The notes: generated from the letters alone by a model not told the origin. A stretch of 64,000 bases of DNA from Phallus indusiatus (GCA_027605045.1 JAQFWX010000004.1:2738683-2802682), one strand, 5' to 3'. Shown: positions 1-12,756, counted from the stretch's first letter. Translations and numbers: made by a program.

Positions 1-68
1 CCAATGTCAAAAAAGGGTATGTTTTCACTTTATTACACTCAGCTGTCATGTAATAAATTGGCAAATAG

Positions 69-969
69 GATTGGAAAGATCACCAAATATACTGCGGCAG
101 GTGAGTCTAACTAACTCATTTAGATACCAATCTGCCTCGTCAAATTAATGTATTTTCCCCAGACAAGTATATCATTTTGAAGTACAGATCATGGATCGCG
201 AGATGCCGCTAAGTATACGGAACGTGCTCGTCCCTGCGTGGTGGAGCTTCAGACAATTCCACCAAGTCATACAATATATGTTTTTGCCCGTCCAAAACCA
301 AACATTCCACAGCTTCCACTTCCTCAAACAATATCCAAATCTTGAAGCTGAATATATTCGCTTCGGGGATGGGGCGTTGTTACAGCTATATGATGGGGAA
401 GGAGAAGGAGATTCTGCGGGGGGCAACCGTATCAATGAGAAAAACGTGGAGCTTTGGTATATTTTCGCTCTTGATGGCGAATATCGAGAGCGAGTCACGA
501 TAAATGGAGTGCTAGCTCCATTGGTGTATTATTATGGCCTCGGCGTGAGTAAATTTTGCATGCACTTGCCACTGAGCTAAGTATTAACCGAATTTGACCA
601 TCCAGGGTGATATTTGGACATGCAGAATATCATATTTGTCGACATCCTGGGCGCGGGACAATAGACCAGTCGTATGGCGGGGTTTTGGATGCGGTCCTAT
701 AGAAGACTGTCATGAAACTGAGAAATGGATCGAAATCAAAGCAGCTTTCGCATCTCGGGCGCCAACTAGCGAACAGGTGGAGCTCATGGAATGGGTTAGA
801 TCGATCACTGAACGTCCAAAGTAAATCACTATTTCGTTATCTCTTTGCACACTTTTAACTCACAGATACCCATGACAGCTTTAATCCGTACACAGAACCT
901 GATCTGATGAAATTGAATAAAAAAGGACGTTGGGATGCTTATTTGAAAGGAGTCATTCCGAAGGACTGA
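69..969 (+). CDS. Uncharacterised protein gene, 5' end uncertain
   Basis: I do not recognise this protein. The reading frame is continuous through exons 69-100, 163-544, 606-820 and 879-969, joined by short GT-AG introns in matching phase. The stop is TGA at 967-969. The first ATG in the long exon (191) is probably not the start, because the frame is open back to the acceptor at 162 and joins an exon ending at 100 before GTGAGT. More exons may lie left of the window. The product is rich in aromatic residues (PAWWSFRQFHQV near the start, RPVVWRGFGCGP in the middle) and has no evident signal peptide or membrane segment. The 3'-most junction (821-878) was chosen because it keeps a 30-codon tail open. 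Exon structure is moderately sure; function is unknown. Confidence 0.5.
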
Positions 970-1641
970 TTGCTGAGAGGAGCATGTTAGCATTTTACTA
1001 TTGGTTGACATATAGATGTCATGTACCTTTTCGTCAAGGATATGAGTTTTCCAGCGAAGTTCATATAATTAGCTTCATAATATCATTGTCTTTTAGTTGT
1101 TGGGTGAGAATCATGAGATATACGTGGAATGCAATGTATCCCTCAAGGCCTCACCTTTCACGTTGCCACAAGAAGTGGAAATCGCTCATGATCAATGTTG
1201 ATGAATAGGACAAAGAAGCAAAGAAAATGTTGAAGAAATGATTTCATGGGCGTCTGCGTCACGAATCACGCACACGTCACGTTCGCATGTACTCGTCGAC
1301 GGCCACCGTTATGTAAACTAAGGAGTTCATAAGAGGCCTTGAGAATCACATTCAAAAGTCGCTGATTTCGCAAATTGTGGCCATGATACGGCTACGATCA
1401 CGAATTTTTGTTCACGATATTTCACCATTACCTTCAAGTTCGTCTTCATCAAAAAAAATATAGTCCCTAATCAGCAGGCGTAAAGATCCAATAACTTGAA
1501 ATCGATGCTAATGTAATTGGTAAGTGAGTAATAGTTACAGCTACGTACTGCTGCAAATAATTGTTTGTAAATAATAGCATGCCAATAAGTAGTAATTATT
1601 TTTTGAATAGTAAATTACATAAAGGAGAAACAGAAGCCAAA
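970..1641. other. Intergenic stretch, no gene seen
   Basis: Only short frames without splice-supported continuation occur here. The sequence is AT-rich towards 1540-1620, next to the 3' end of the minus-strand membrane-protein gene. I see no RNA gene or repeat. Confidence 0.5.
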
Positions 1642-2671
1642 TCAAATCTGCATCAAACTCTTTGACGAGCCATGCCACGCATCTTTCTCCTTTCTTAACC
1701 CTTTCTCGGCATACTTCCACCCCCACAGCAATGTCAAAGCAAACCAGCCCCATAATACGGCAGTAGAAAGAGCCACGTAAACCACTTCTGAAGCGACAAA
1801 CAATATCACGAATTGAAGGCCAGTTTGAATGAGAAACCCGATTGCAGGTAAAAGTGTCAGATCCATCAGGAGTTTGCGAAACAGAGGGGAGCTTTCCCAT
1901 CTTATGTTTAGTCGTTCGCGATAGGCTTGTCCCGCTCCTCCATCGCAGGCAGTAAGATCTTCGATTCTAAAACTCGTGAGAGGAAATCCCGCCGAGTTCT
2001 TATGAAATAAGCTCACAGGAAGTAGATTGCTGGTCGGGCTATCGTGCCGGATTGAAGCGAAGACATTTGAATTGGTATGCTCACTTCTTTATATGCCAAG
2101 ATCCACGTGAGAAGGAGCGCGATAGCGACTACACCGAACAGTGCAACAAATCCGAACATGAACCACCGCATGCTATTGAACATCGTGGCCACGACGATAA
2201 AAATGGTTACTAGTATTATTCCGAATACTGTGCAATGTTAAAATATATTTTCATTAGATAAAGGCGAAAATAGACTTGCAAAAGCACCATTGAAAGAAAT
2301 CCAAGGTCAGAAAAGATCGGTTTTGAGGTGCACGTTCTCCGTTCCTTCGCAGTAAAATGTATAATCGCCATGGCCATTCTAAGGCTGACAGCGTGGATGA
2401 GATTTGGCAAACGTTGATGACTGTACTTCGTGAAACGGAAGTACCTATGTTAGAGTGGTTAATGAACGAAAGTTGCTTTTTGGTTGTATTAAGCTGTTTT
2501 TGGCTCACCGTATTGTAGAATGTAATAGACAACAGCAGGAATAAGACCATTAATAAGAAATATTATGATAGCTGCTATAGTTATTGATCGTTTTTTTGAG
2601 GCGATGTCATATTTAAGAGATGGAAATGTGGAATCGCAATCGGATCCGGATTCAGAGGGTTGAGGCGACAT
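1642..2671 (-). CDS. Multi-pass membrane protein, paralogue A
   Basis: Four exons on the minus strand (2671-2509, 2444-2280, 2227-2017, 1966-1642) encode about 287 residues. Function unknown. The N-terminus has FPSLKYDIASKKRS followed by a hydrophobic helix. A WPWRLY/LLRRNGERAP region and several more hydrophobic helices follow, then a conserved cytosolic-looking segment (TACDGGAGQAYRERL) and a C-terminal helical pair (LPAIGFLIQTGLQF, STAVLWGWFALTLLWGW). The start was chosen by alignment with paralogue B at 10633-11662. Both have a second exon of 165 bases and a third of 211, and the same total span. The second intron only keeps frame if it starts with GC (GCAAGT) instead of GT, and the same holds in the paralogue. 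The family looks basidiomycete-specific; a transport or sensory role would be a guess. Confidence 0.75.
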
Positions 2672-3059
2672 CTACTAATAGGCTAACATAAACCTTCTCA
2701 AAAAGTGAGCGTTATGCGAGGATGCTGAAAGAAGGGAAGGAAGGGAAGGAAAGAACGTTTTGAAGACGACGGCGACATGCCCGAGGACACCGGTCTCTCC
2801 TGGCCTGTCGTGGGCTCGCGGCACCTCAAATCTTCAAATCTTGCCCGATGTATAAAGACGCAACTGTTAGTTTAGAATTGACGAAGAGAACCTGACAATA
2901 ATTTCAATCTAAGATCTCAAGATCACGCCATGTTCTGAAACGGTTGACGAAATGAATATTATATCGTAAGCAGTAGTAAGATACATACGAAACAATGATC
3001 TGCATCACATGGCTCAACTCAATTAAGTCTCTCGTATACATATACATACATATACACAA
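2672..3059. other. Short intergenic region with purine-rich repeat
   Basis: Upstream of membrane-protein paralogue A on its strand and downstream of the P450. It contains a GGAAG-type purine run near 2732-2755. No gene is visible. Confidence 0.4.
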
Positions 3060-5296
3060 TTATCTTATCATAATCTGCTGCATCGTCTTCTCCAATCCTG
3101 GGCGAACTTGGAATTTACAGCGGTAAGGTACAGCTGGACGCCTAAAAGTTAAATAATATAAGTTTTAACTTTTTTTGGGTCAAAGCACGCCGGAAAAGAA
3201 GTTTAATACGTACGAAAGAGAGCCTCTATCAAATAGATCATTCTCAAATATATTTCGAAGTTCTTGTTCGTCGTAAGGGGATATATTAAACATGTGAAGA
3301 GCGGAGGCGACCGTAATGAAAACTCCGGCTTCCGCGAAATATCTTCCGGGACAGATTCTGCAAAACAAAAAAAAAAGATATGAAGAAAAAGTTCATAATG
3401 GCGGGCGTTAAAAATCCTACCGTCTTCCGTAACCGAAAGCAACATCTGGAAAACCCAACTTTCCATTCAAAAATCTCTCGGGTTTGAACTTGTCTGCATC
3501 GGGTCCGTACTTTGTTGTAGACCGGAGAAGTGCTCTATTCAAAAATCGCTTAAATTATTTATCCGGACTATTTCAGAGATAAATGTGATTTTACCTTGTA
3601 TTCCCAAAAATCAGGGTTCCTTTAGGTATGAAGTACTCTCCAACGACATCATCTTGCATCAATCGGTGAGGTAAACTAAGAGGCGCGACTGCATGCCAGC
3701 GCTGAATCTCTTTACAGATAGCATCGATATAGGGAAGACTTTCTTGATGACTAAACGAGGGTAAATTGTCTTGTCCAACTACTCTGTCCAATTCTTCTTG
3801 GGCTTTCTTTTGCACTTCAGGATGAAGTGCCATTGCTAGGAAGAAAGTTTGTAACGCAACGTCGGTCTAGGGGTTGAATATGGATTATTCAGCTCAAGGA
3901 GTTTTATTTTTCAGCATTTTTGTGAGAATTGACTTACGGTGTCAATTCCTCCAATATAGAGCACGGTTGCTACTTGTTGAATAGTTTCCTTGGTATCCTC
4001 TACCGAAGCTGACTCAACCTGCAGTCTTTCCAGATAATTTGTAACGAACGATGGTCTCGCTTGCCCGGATTTCTGCATATATGTCAATCACTCGTTCGGA
4101 AAATCGTGTTTGGTTTGAGAGTAATATGGCACTTACAAACATTTTTTCCACGGCTGCAAAAGGGCGTTCTACCATAGCTCTGTATAGTCTGTCAAGTTCT
4201 GCAGCGGCCGCTGGAAATGTTAAACCGGGAAACCAGGAAGGAAGATACTTCACTAATGGTATCGAATCCAGATTAAAGTCCTTTTCTGAGAATTTCAAGA
4301 AAAAGAAAACATACATATTGGTAAAACGTCGACTTTGTATGACCCAGGGATCAAGGCTACCGTCATGCATTTCAGAGTTCGTTCGGCTAATTCAACGAAA
4401 GGATCGTCCTTTGGAAGAATTTTGATACCATATAACAACTGCAAAGAAGGAAATGAGTCGGTCGTATTAATATTCACAAAAAAAGCTCAACGTCTTACCT
4501 CCATAACAGAAGCACCCAGCGTGTGCCTAACATGCATCTGCAAATTGTCTGGGTCGGAGTTGAGATTACAGAGTAATGTCCTAATACAAGGTCAATTTAT
4601 TAATGTACTGTCATTTACCTAAATGAGTAATATTGAACGAACTTGGCTGCTTCTTCCAGCATGCTCCAATATTCAGGCATTTTCTTTGGTGATATAAGAT
4701 CATGTATAATAGCACGTTGCCGTGTCACTTTATCCGAAAAAGGCATAGTGATCAATGCGGTATGCCCAAGTGAGGTTCTGAGGCGACATTAAATCAGAAT
4801 CAGGACGCCGGATATTAAATTCTTGGCGGTCTTCCTTACAAGTCGTGCAACATAGGTGTCGTCACCCGATCAGAATAAATTGCACCACGCTTGTCAAAAA
4901 GTTCATGCGCCATTTCGAATGAGTTTACCAGCAGAATTGATTGTCCGAAAACATTAAGGTAAACGAGATCACCTGCTCCCCAAATTCAGTTTTGATTGGG
5001 TTAAAATTCAGATGCAAAAGGAGTACTTGCCGTATTTCTTCGCTAGGTTCACGTAGGCGACGTAATCTGGCTTGTCGGGTGGGGGGAGGTCTGTAAAGTT
5101 TCCGATGATTGGCTTTCTTGGTGGACCTGGAGGCAACCGAAGACCTGTTAATAGGTAGTAAGCTCTGTCATCAACAACCACAACGCTGTTGGGACTTAAC
5201 AGTACCTTTAGGGACTGTAGAACGGGTGAAATATAGGTATGACGCTAGGACCAGGCATAGCGAAACAACTGAGGTATCAAGCGTGGAGTATGGCAT
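3060..5296 (-). CDS. Cytochrome P450 monooxygenase (multi-exon)
   Basis: A haem-thiolate monooxygenase of the fungal microsomal type. The start (ATG at 5296) is followed by a hydrophobic anchor and then the proline-rich hinge LRLPPGPPRKPIIGN, split by an intron. The I-helix is YIGGIDTTD (near 3925-3870, across an intron) in place of the usual AGxDT. The K-helix ExxR is in CKEIQRW. The cysteine-ligand signature reads FGYGRR-ICPGRYFAE and is split by an intron at about 3360-3420. The last small exon supplies RPAVPYRCKFQVRP before TAA at 3062-3060, a typical P450 tail. Roughly ten or more short introns fit a length of about 500 residues. Substrate cannot be read from sequence. The family resembles the large basidiomycete groups often labelled O-methylsterigmatocystin oxidoreductase-like, a label that carries no functional proof. 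Confidence 0.92.
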
Positions 5297-6214
5297 CGAT
5301 GTAGAAGAGGGGAAATGGGTAGATAAATGAAATGTTTATGCAAGTTATATATATAGGGAGAGACCGACCTTATATCTAAAAGAAGCATTGTGGCAGCCAA
5401 TTATACTATCCAATAAGACACGGAATTCGGTATATCCAAGTCCCATTCTAATCGGCTAAGTCTGAAGCTCCATGGTTTGAAGAACCAGTCATCATTAGTA
5501 TTTATTGATTGAATTTTGCACAAAGCGAGTCAAACGGAGTGCGATACGTCGCCCGATCAAAGTGTAAACTGGAGGTAACTGAATTCACATGACGTGTTGC
5601 ATGTCAAGAGATCTTTATGCTGTGCATGGTTGGTTCGGCATTAACACATGGAGGCAGGAAGCTGACAATGAGTACTGGCCTTAAACATTTCTCCCGAATT
5701 TTGACAGCTCGGGGGAATGCCATTAATAAACGTAGGAGTTTATTGAGTGTGTGCGAGTGAATGAATTTTTGACTTCCAAACCGGGCATTGCTGAAACCCG
5801 ATTGCAGCGGGTTGCGGGAGTTACTTTCTTGGGAACAATCTGAAAGACAATTCCTATAGAGTGGTAAACACAGTTCTCCTTTCATTAGCTCTTGGCTTGG
5901 AATCTTACCTATGTAAAGATGATACATCATATCTTATGAAATTCTTGAAGCCACGCTTCCGGCCTCCGACAAAAATGTTGACAGATGGACCAAAAGTTTA
6001 CGCCCACGGCGCGCCACGAAGGAGATTCGCAGCATGTGGAAGTAACATGATTATGCTGCGCTCAGTGACCTCTACGAGTTCAAATGTTCAAGATCCAAAA
6101 TGAATCCAAGAATTTTGAATTCATGAACTTCGATACTTTTAAAAGGCGTACCTGAGCTATACCAGGAATAGAACGGAACGACGCGTTCACTACACGACGG
6201 CGCTAATCCTGCGG
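5297..6214. other. Intergenic region, no gene supported
   Basis: It lies between the start of the P450 gene and a decayed gene copy. Frames are short, have no splice-consistent neighbours and show no protein motif that I recognise. Confidence 0.4.
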
Positions 6215-6765
6215 CGGAGAACTCTCCGTGGTCCGATGTTGTTCAAGTTGGCATGCTCAAGTTTTTAAAGTCGCCGCATTGCTGTCGTCAATGTTTCGCG
6301 TAGTGGCGGCGTGCAGAGACACGGTGTTAATTATCGCATTTTCATCTCGGGTCATAACTTCGGACTCTCTCTTGATCATTCATATTCCGGTCCCGCAGAC
6401 ACGTATCACTGACCCCTTACAGCTTAACGGAAGTTCAACAATGGCGGAATATGCAGCTTCACTAGTATAAATGGTCGTAAATCAACTTGGTGTAAGTCTG
6501 CATGTGTATCAGCCAAGGTTTACTATTCACTAAGAATGAAATTGCAGTAGTCCTCAAAAAATCACCTTTCCTCATAAATCATCTCTCCAACGCAGCCTCT
6601 TCTTCCCAGATTCCCTATCTTCAGACACACAGAGTTACAAGCGTTTAAGGAGTCTTTCGCTGAGAAGTGCGATGCAGAGTGTTAAGAAATCTCGCTAGGT
6701 GCCCAACCCTGCTTCGAGATTAAGCAACTTGTGGATATAAGCATGCCGGCCTTGTATCGTCTTTT
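6215..6765 (+). pseudogene. Decayed copy of the BIG1/Voa1-like gene
   Basis: This plus-strand stretch matches the first two exons of the intact minus-strand gene at 14368-15367. The frame near 6240 encodes a relative of the signal peptide and start of the mature protein (VAACRDTVLIIAFSS against VAAAYRDTVPIIAWSS). Around 6550-6620 the DNA still matches the second exon (SPFLINQLSNA region), and around 6690-6750 it matches the stretch ending in NMPALD. Stops, small indels and loss of the splice frame break it. The transmembrane exon is not recognisable. It sits about 130 bases upstream of the first metallo-beta-lactamase-fold gene. Confidence 0.75.
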
Positions 6766-6897
6766 CTAATTCACCATGCTAATTTCGGTGAAAACCTAGA
6801 ACGTGACACACTGTGTGAACTGGTGACATTCAACTTCTTCCGGTCCACCAACAATCCTTTACCCATCCTAATTTCACATCAACGTTCAAGACGCGAA

Positions 6898-8066
6898 ATG
6901 AGCACCAGAATCCCCGAATCCGAATTGCTCAAGGTGATTTGCGTAACATGTGGCACGCAATACGACTTTGATGAGCCTTTGACCCTCAGAAGTTGCCATA
7001 TCTGTGACGTAAGTTTACATGGCTTTCTCACATCCACCTCCGTCCCCAAAATAAATAGCTTGTGTTGATCAGGATCCTCGACAATACGTACCTCCATCTG
7101 GACAATCGTGGACCACTCTGAAAGAAAGTATTTCGTCTGGAAAATTCAAAAATGTCATTGAGGCTACTCCAGCTGCCGATGGACAGATATACACCATCGT
7201 CACTCAGCCGAAGTTAGGTATTGGACAGCGTGCACATCTTATCCGAACCCCTCAAGGAAATATAATGTGGGATCTGGTAGCATTTATCGATGATGACACG
7301 ATAAACAAGGTAGACTTGTTTGCGTCTTCCATCAAGACAGCTATTTAATTTATGCTCTGGTGTTGCTAGATCAAAGAACTGGGAGGAATAGATGCAATCG
7401 TCATATCCCACCCTCACTTTTACACGACATTTACAACCTGGTCCGAAGTTTTCGGTCAGATTCCCGTTTATCTTGCTGTTGAGGACGAATCGTGGATCTC
7501 AAGGCATGATCCGGCCGCATCCTCAGCTGTTGTACCCATTCTCGAACCAACACAAGAGATTATTCCGGAATCAGGCGTCACGGCCATTAAAGTCGGGGGA
7601 CATTTTCCAGGAAGTATGATTCTTCATTGGCGCAATCGTGTTTTTACCGCGGATAGTGTTATGATTGTTCCTGTAAGTGTTCATTACCAGTGCGACAATT
7701 GAGTATACTCACCCCTCCATTTCTCAAAGTCCGGCTTGTATTCAATTGATCGTCCGGAAGGAACGGTCTCCTTCTCTTTCATGTGGAGCTATCCTAACCA
7801 AGTAAGTCAACAAAACCTTACTAATAATAAGCTTGGAAAATCAGATATGATTTCAGATTCCACTGCCTCCTGAAGCAATACAAGACATTATCAAGGCAAT
7901 TACGTCATTTAATTTTGAAATAGCTCATGGAGGTTTCCCTGGACAAGAAATAAAAAGGAATGCTAAACAAAGGCTCATTCAGAGTGCCGACATTATTATC
8001 TCGATTATGAAGGGAATCCAACCCGGGGACCCAAACAAGGAAAAACGGGGTTTTTGGAAAGCTTAA
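6898..8066 (+). CDS. Metallo-beta-lactamase-fold protein, copy 1
   Basis: Five exons (6898-7008, 7073-7309, 7370-7672, 7730-7801, 7857-8066), with four of their junctions at codon boundaries, give 310 residues. The N-terminus has two CxxC pairs (CVTCGTQYD and CHICD), which look like a small zinc-binding knuckle. Next comes SGQSWTTLKESI and a metallo-beta-lactamase-like core: IRTPQGNIMWDLVAFIDD, ISHPHFYTTF in the position of the HxHxD metal motif, IKVGGHFPGSM and FTADSVMIVP. The core is a degenerate HxH form, so hydrolase activity is likely but not certain. The substrate is unknown. The start at 6898 fits the paralogue at 8473, although the frame is open further upstream. Tandem duplication with the next gene is clear. 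Confidence 0.85.
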
Positions 8067-8472
8067 CGTTCTTTACTTTGTTGTCTTGGCAGCGGTGCTT
8101 TTCCTTAGCTTTATGACATCATTGTATTACGACTGCCCGGTTCCGATTCAATTCAAGTTGTTAAAGTGTTACTCTATGTGATGGTTTCCTTAAAGGAAAA
8201 CACATTTCCTTTCGTCTTTCGTATGTGCCTCTTTATATTCAATAAAAAAGTTTTCTTGCCAATCAAAACATGCGTTATTAGTCACCTTATTCAATAAGTC
8301 CTGTATGAGTCAAAAGCATTTATGTTCAACATATTAAAGTGCCACATGATAACGCTTTGCCGCTTAATCACTCACGTGCATGTCGTATATGCATCTGCTG
8401 CGTATGTGTATATATTGAACTGGAGTATCGGACTCGGAGACCCTGGCACCGCCTTCACCTTCATAAACCGAG

Positions 8473-9638
8473 ATGACTAGTACTACAATCCCCGAGGTAG
8501 AGTTGCTGAAACCAATTTGCGCGACTTGCGGTACACAATACGAAGGACCAGAGTTTCCGGACAATTGTCGTATTTGCGATGTAAGTCAGTTTTCACAGAC
8601 AAAATACGGATTCTTGAGTCAACTGGGTTGACTGATAATTGGTGTAGGATCCCCGAGCGTATGTTCCACTATCAGGACAATCATGGACAACCTTGAAAGA
8701 AAGTATAACCTCCGCTAAATTCAAAAATTTCGTCGAGCCTCTTTCCGGTACCGACGGTATGGTCTATACTATCGTTACGCGACCAAAGTTCGATATTGGG
8801 CAGAACGCGTATCTTATTCGGACACCGCAAGGAAACGTTCTTTGGGATCTAGTAGCTTATATCGACGATGAGACAGTTGACAAGGTGATATCCATGTATG
8901 CACTTACCAAGTTTGTACTTAAACTCATCATTGTAAATGAATTAGATTCGCGATCTAGGGGGGATTGCGGCAATTGTTATCTCGCATCCCCATTTTTACT
9001 CGACTTTCGCGACTTGGTCTAAGGCATTCAGTCAAATCCCCGTATATCTTGCTTCGGAAGATGAACATTGGGTTTCGCGACGTGACTCTCAGGCTCACGT
9101 GTTTATCACCGAACCCGTAAAAGAAATCATCCCAGGATCTGGTATAACAGCTATTAAAGTGGGAGGTCATTATCCAGGCAGTATGGTTCTCCATTGGCAC
9201 CATCACATATTCACTGCCGACAGTGTAATGATCGTCCCTGTGAGTGTCATGACGTCTTCTTTCCTATTATGTTCTGACACGATTGTGAATTTATTAACTC
9301 ACGCCAGTCTGGTCTGTGTTCTACTGATCGTCCTGAAGGAACAGTCTCTTTTTCGTTCATGTGGAGTTACCCGAATCAAGTATGTGAGACAGATTGATCT
9401 TTCAAAGAAGAGCTATTTTTACCTTTAAGATTAGATTCCACTGCCTCGGGAGGCTATACACCATATCGTCGAGGCACTGTCACCTTTCGATTTCGATGCA
9501 GCTCATTGCGGTTTTCCAGGATTACACGTTCATGAGAATGCGAAGCGCAAACTGGCACAAAGTGCCGAAATCGTTATGGCGGTAATGGAAGGAGTTCAGC
9601 CCGGTGAGCACAGGAAGCGAGAGTTTTGGAAGGTATAG
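8473..9638 (+). CDS. Metallo-beta-lactamase-fold protein, copy 2
   Basis: A tandem paralogue of the gene at 6898, in the same orientation and about 400 bases downstream. Exons are 8473-8580, 8648-8884, 8946-9239, 9308-9379 and 9435-9638 (304 residues), with intron positions matching copy 1. It keeps the two CxxC pairs (CATCGTQYE, CRICD), the SHPHFYSTF metal-motif region, GGHYPGSMVLHW and FTADSVMIVP. The fifth exon is taken from the second of two nearby AG acceptors (9433-9434), because that one restores IPLPREAI as in copy 1. The metal-site spacing is shared, so both copies probably share an activity. Which substrate they act on cannot be told. Confidence 0.85.
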
Positions 9639-10632
9639 CGCTCTCTTTATAGGCTCAAGAGGCGCGGGACGATGTGAACACAACGTTCGTTTATTAAGTT
9701 TCCGAAATTAATAGATTTCAGACAGACTTTTCTTTTGAAGGTCTCGACTTCTTTTGAACTGCTATCTCATGACATTGAGCTATGAAAATCAGTTTCACCT
9801 GTCATTCAATATGATTGGCAATTCGACCGGATAACGTCCATAGTGCCAGAAAAATTCCTCGCGAAGCCGGTCCATTACAAGATCTTTCTTTAGACAATAG
9901 GGATCAAAGAAGCACTTCTTATTGAGATTTTTATTCTCGCTGACAGGCGCCGATGTTGGTGTCAAGGTAAGTTTCTATGTACCGCACCTCCGCAGTTACG
10001 GCGAAACCTGAAGGCTGATTGGTTGGCTGAGATTTTATACATTCGAATAACTCGCTTCTCAAACTTACAAATTCGCGCTACGACAAGCAGCCAGGTTTCG
10101 AACTATATTAGCATCACAGCAATGAACATTTAAGTCTTTGAGAACTTTGGGGGATGATTTTGCTGTGAGCTTTATCGACATCAAGCACTGGTACCTCTTG
10201 CACCAGCGGGCGGCGGTGTGACCACTTGGGGGCAAGACAGACAGATTTTCAGTGATTTGTGTGGCACAAATCTTTTGATATTCATGATCATCAACAGCAT
10301 TTGCCGTGCCTCCCGAACCCTTTTTTAACTTTGCCGGCCGGATTCTATTCTTAACCCGCCCTTTTGATACGCAAAAAAACCTACACAGAGCTACACACGC
10401 GCTACGCTACGAATGAATTGAAATTAGAACGCATGGGCTACTATAAGTTCTATTTTTTTCGAAATTAATAATTGTAACAAGCCCAGAATCGTCACGTCCT
10501 TCCTCTTCTCCCGTCAGGAGATATCAGAGGTTGGTTGGGTCATCATCCAAACTGTTGATCTTATACTTCGCAGTTCAAGGTAGTAGTTATCTACGTTGAC
10601 GTAGATTTCTCTCTCTTTTTTTCTTTTTACAA
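9639..10632. other. Intergenic region, no gene supported
   Basis: A stretch of about 1 kb between convincing plus-strand genes. It has a CT-rich run just before 10633 (about 10605-10630), a usual promoter-proximal feature in fungi. Nothing else is recognisable. Confidence 0.4.
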
Positions 10633-11662
10633 ATGGAAGCTCCTCGTCCTTTCCCATCTTTAAAATATGACATTGCTTCCAAAAAACGCTCAATAGCTAC
10701 CTCTGCCCTCATCGTTCTCCTTCTCAACGGTCTTATTCCAGCTGTTGCTTATTATGTTTTACAATACGGTAAGTCAGCTGTCCATGCTCAATGATTCTCT
10801 CATCGAATATCAGATGTTACGCCATGATTAGGAGCTTCTGTATCCCGAAGTACCGTTATCAATGTTGTTCAAAGCTCCGCCACGACTACAGTGCTAGAAT
10901 GGCCATGGCGACTATACCTTCTGTTGAGAAGAAACGGCGAGCGTGCACCTCGAAATCGGACGTTCTTTACCTGGGATTTCTTTCAATGGTGTTTCTGCAA
11001 GTTCTGCATCCCGTGTTGCATAATCCACGTCTTCAGTACTAATGAATTATGTATTTTTATTTTGTAGTGTTCGGTATATTACTGGTCACCATTTTCACAG
11101 TGTTCGCTGGCGTTTATAACAGCATGCGGTGGTACATGTTTGGATTTGTTGCGTTGTTCGCTATAGTCGCGATTATGTTTTTGATTACATGGGTTATGGC
11201 ATACATGGAAGTGAGAATACCTTTCCGAATGTCTTCACTCCTACCGGGTACGATAGCTCGACCAGGATTATATACCTTGTGAGTACAGTTCCTCACTGAT
11301 CAGCCGGCGCTGACTTGAGCTGATCGTTCACCCCAAAAAGAATTGAAGACTTGACGGCGTGCGACGGAGGGGCAGGACAAGCATACCGCGAACGACTAAA
11401 CTACAGATGGCAAAATTCCCCTCTATTCCGGAAACTTCTAATGGACTTGACATTATTACCAGCCATCGCTGCTCTCTTTCAAACTGGCCTTCAATTTATT
11501 ATTTTGTTCGTTGCCCCAGAAATTGTATACGTCGGTCTTTCCACCGCATTACTTTGGGGATGGCTCGCTATGACGCTTGTATGGGGATGGAAATATGCCG
11601 AAAAAGCTTTGAGGAAGGAGAAGCTTGAATGGCATACTTCCTTAGAGGCTTTGGAAATTTGA
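10633..11662 (+). CDS. Multi-pass membrane protein, paralogue B
   Basis: Exons 10633-10768, 10832-10996, 11068-11278 and 11341-11662 encode about 277 residues that are clearly homologous to the minus-strand gene at 1642-2671. Shared blocks include FPSLKYDIASKKRS, WPWRLYLLLRRNGERAP, TACDGGAGQAYRERL and STALLWGWLAMTLVWGW. Several hydrophobic helices suggest an integral membrane protein. The third exon begins LFGILLVTIFT only if intron 2 starts with GC at 10997-10998. A GT start would leave the frame inconsistent. The N-terminal exon is shorter than in paralogue A. The two copies face away from each other, 8 kb apart. Function unknown. Confidence 0.78.
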
Positions 11663-12756
11663 ATTCTCTAATCATACTTGAACGTTGAACTTTGACTTAT
11701 ACCTCTAACTTAATGTATTTCTATAGTAAGGGCTGTAGGCAACAATTCGAATTCTTAGATGGATTAATTAATTAATCAAATATCTAATTCATTGATACTT
11801 GTAACACGAGCATGGGATTTCACTGTAGATTATAGAAAGCATCCATTTCTTTCAAGACTTGTCCTTTCCCTCAGGCTGACGGGGACGGGGGACGGGCCAA
11901 AACTTACAGGCGTATGACTAGTGTCAATGCTAATGCATCTATGCGATATCTTTGTTTAGACCCTGAGTCGGTGTCCGTTACTATGTGAGGTATTAAGGGA
12001 GTTGAGATGGCAAGTCATGGCGTGTCATGTCGTTGTTAGTGCAAGAGATGGCCCGTCTCTCTCGGCTGATCTGATTTCCGTTTTTCTAAACCTAGATGAG
12101 TGGGCACAACACGATCATCTTCAAGTGGGTAACGGGGAACCCGTAAGAAGTATCTCAGAGCGTGTTTGCAGCTGGCCTTACATACCATTATTCAAGGCAA
12201 CCGAGGTAGGGGCATAACAACGTCGAGTTCAATTTTCCGACTTCTCAAGTATCCTAAAATGATTCGAGGTGAGCTCAAGGATAATCGGGAAATAACCAAA
12301 AGATTGATTCAAGAGTTTGTACTAGTATAGTGAGTAGTATAAGCTATTGACATGCAATTATAGCCTATAGTATATCTCCGTGACGTCGGTGACCTTGATT
12401 CGAAAATGTACTGAATGTCGTAGTCAAACAATCATTTAATTTAATTCACGTGTACGCACTGTATTATGCTGCCAGGCACGGTCACCCCACGCATTCTAGC
12501 GCATTTTGGTGTCCGGTAAAGCGTGAAAGCGCGCTAAAGCCTATCGCTATTGCCACTGTTGGCTCAAGTTGCCCCAAGCATCTAGATAATGGGGTGATTG
12601 ATATCCTGACAAGCGCGTTATCAAAAAAGGATGTTCCTAATAAAAAAAATCCTTTTTCTTGCCAAGTCTCTTCCCTCAGTGTCGGCAACGGCAACAACAT
12701 ACTAAACATAAGAAAGTTAGATCCCGCGCGACGGCGACAGCGGTCAAGAGCGTCCT
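11663..12756. other. Intergenic region, no gene supported
   Basis: Frames here, including one running through 12450-12839, do not splice to anything and overlap the start of the next gene in a different frame. I see no RNA gene or repeat. Confidence 0.4.

Noticed and set aside
5800..5830. A possible tRNA-like T-arm
   Set aside because: No matching acceptor stem or anticodon arm at the right distance. No tRNA gene is supported anywhere in the window.
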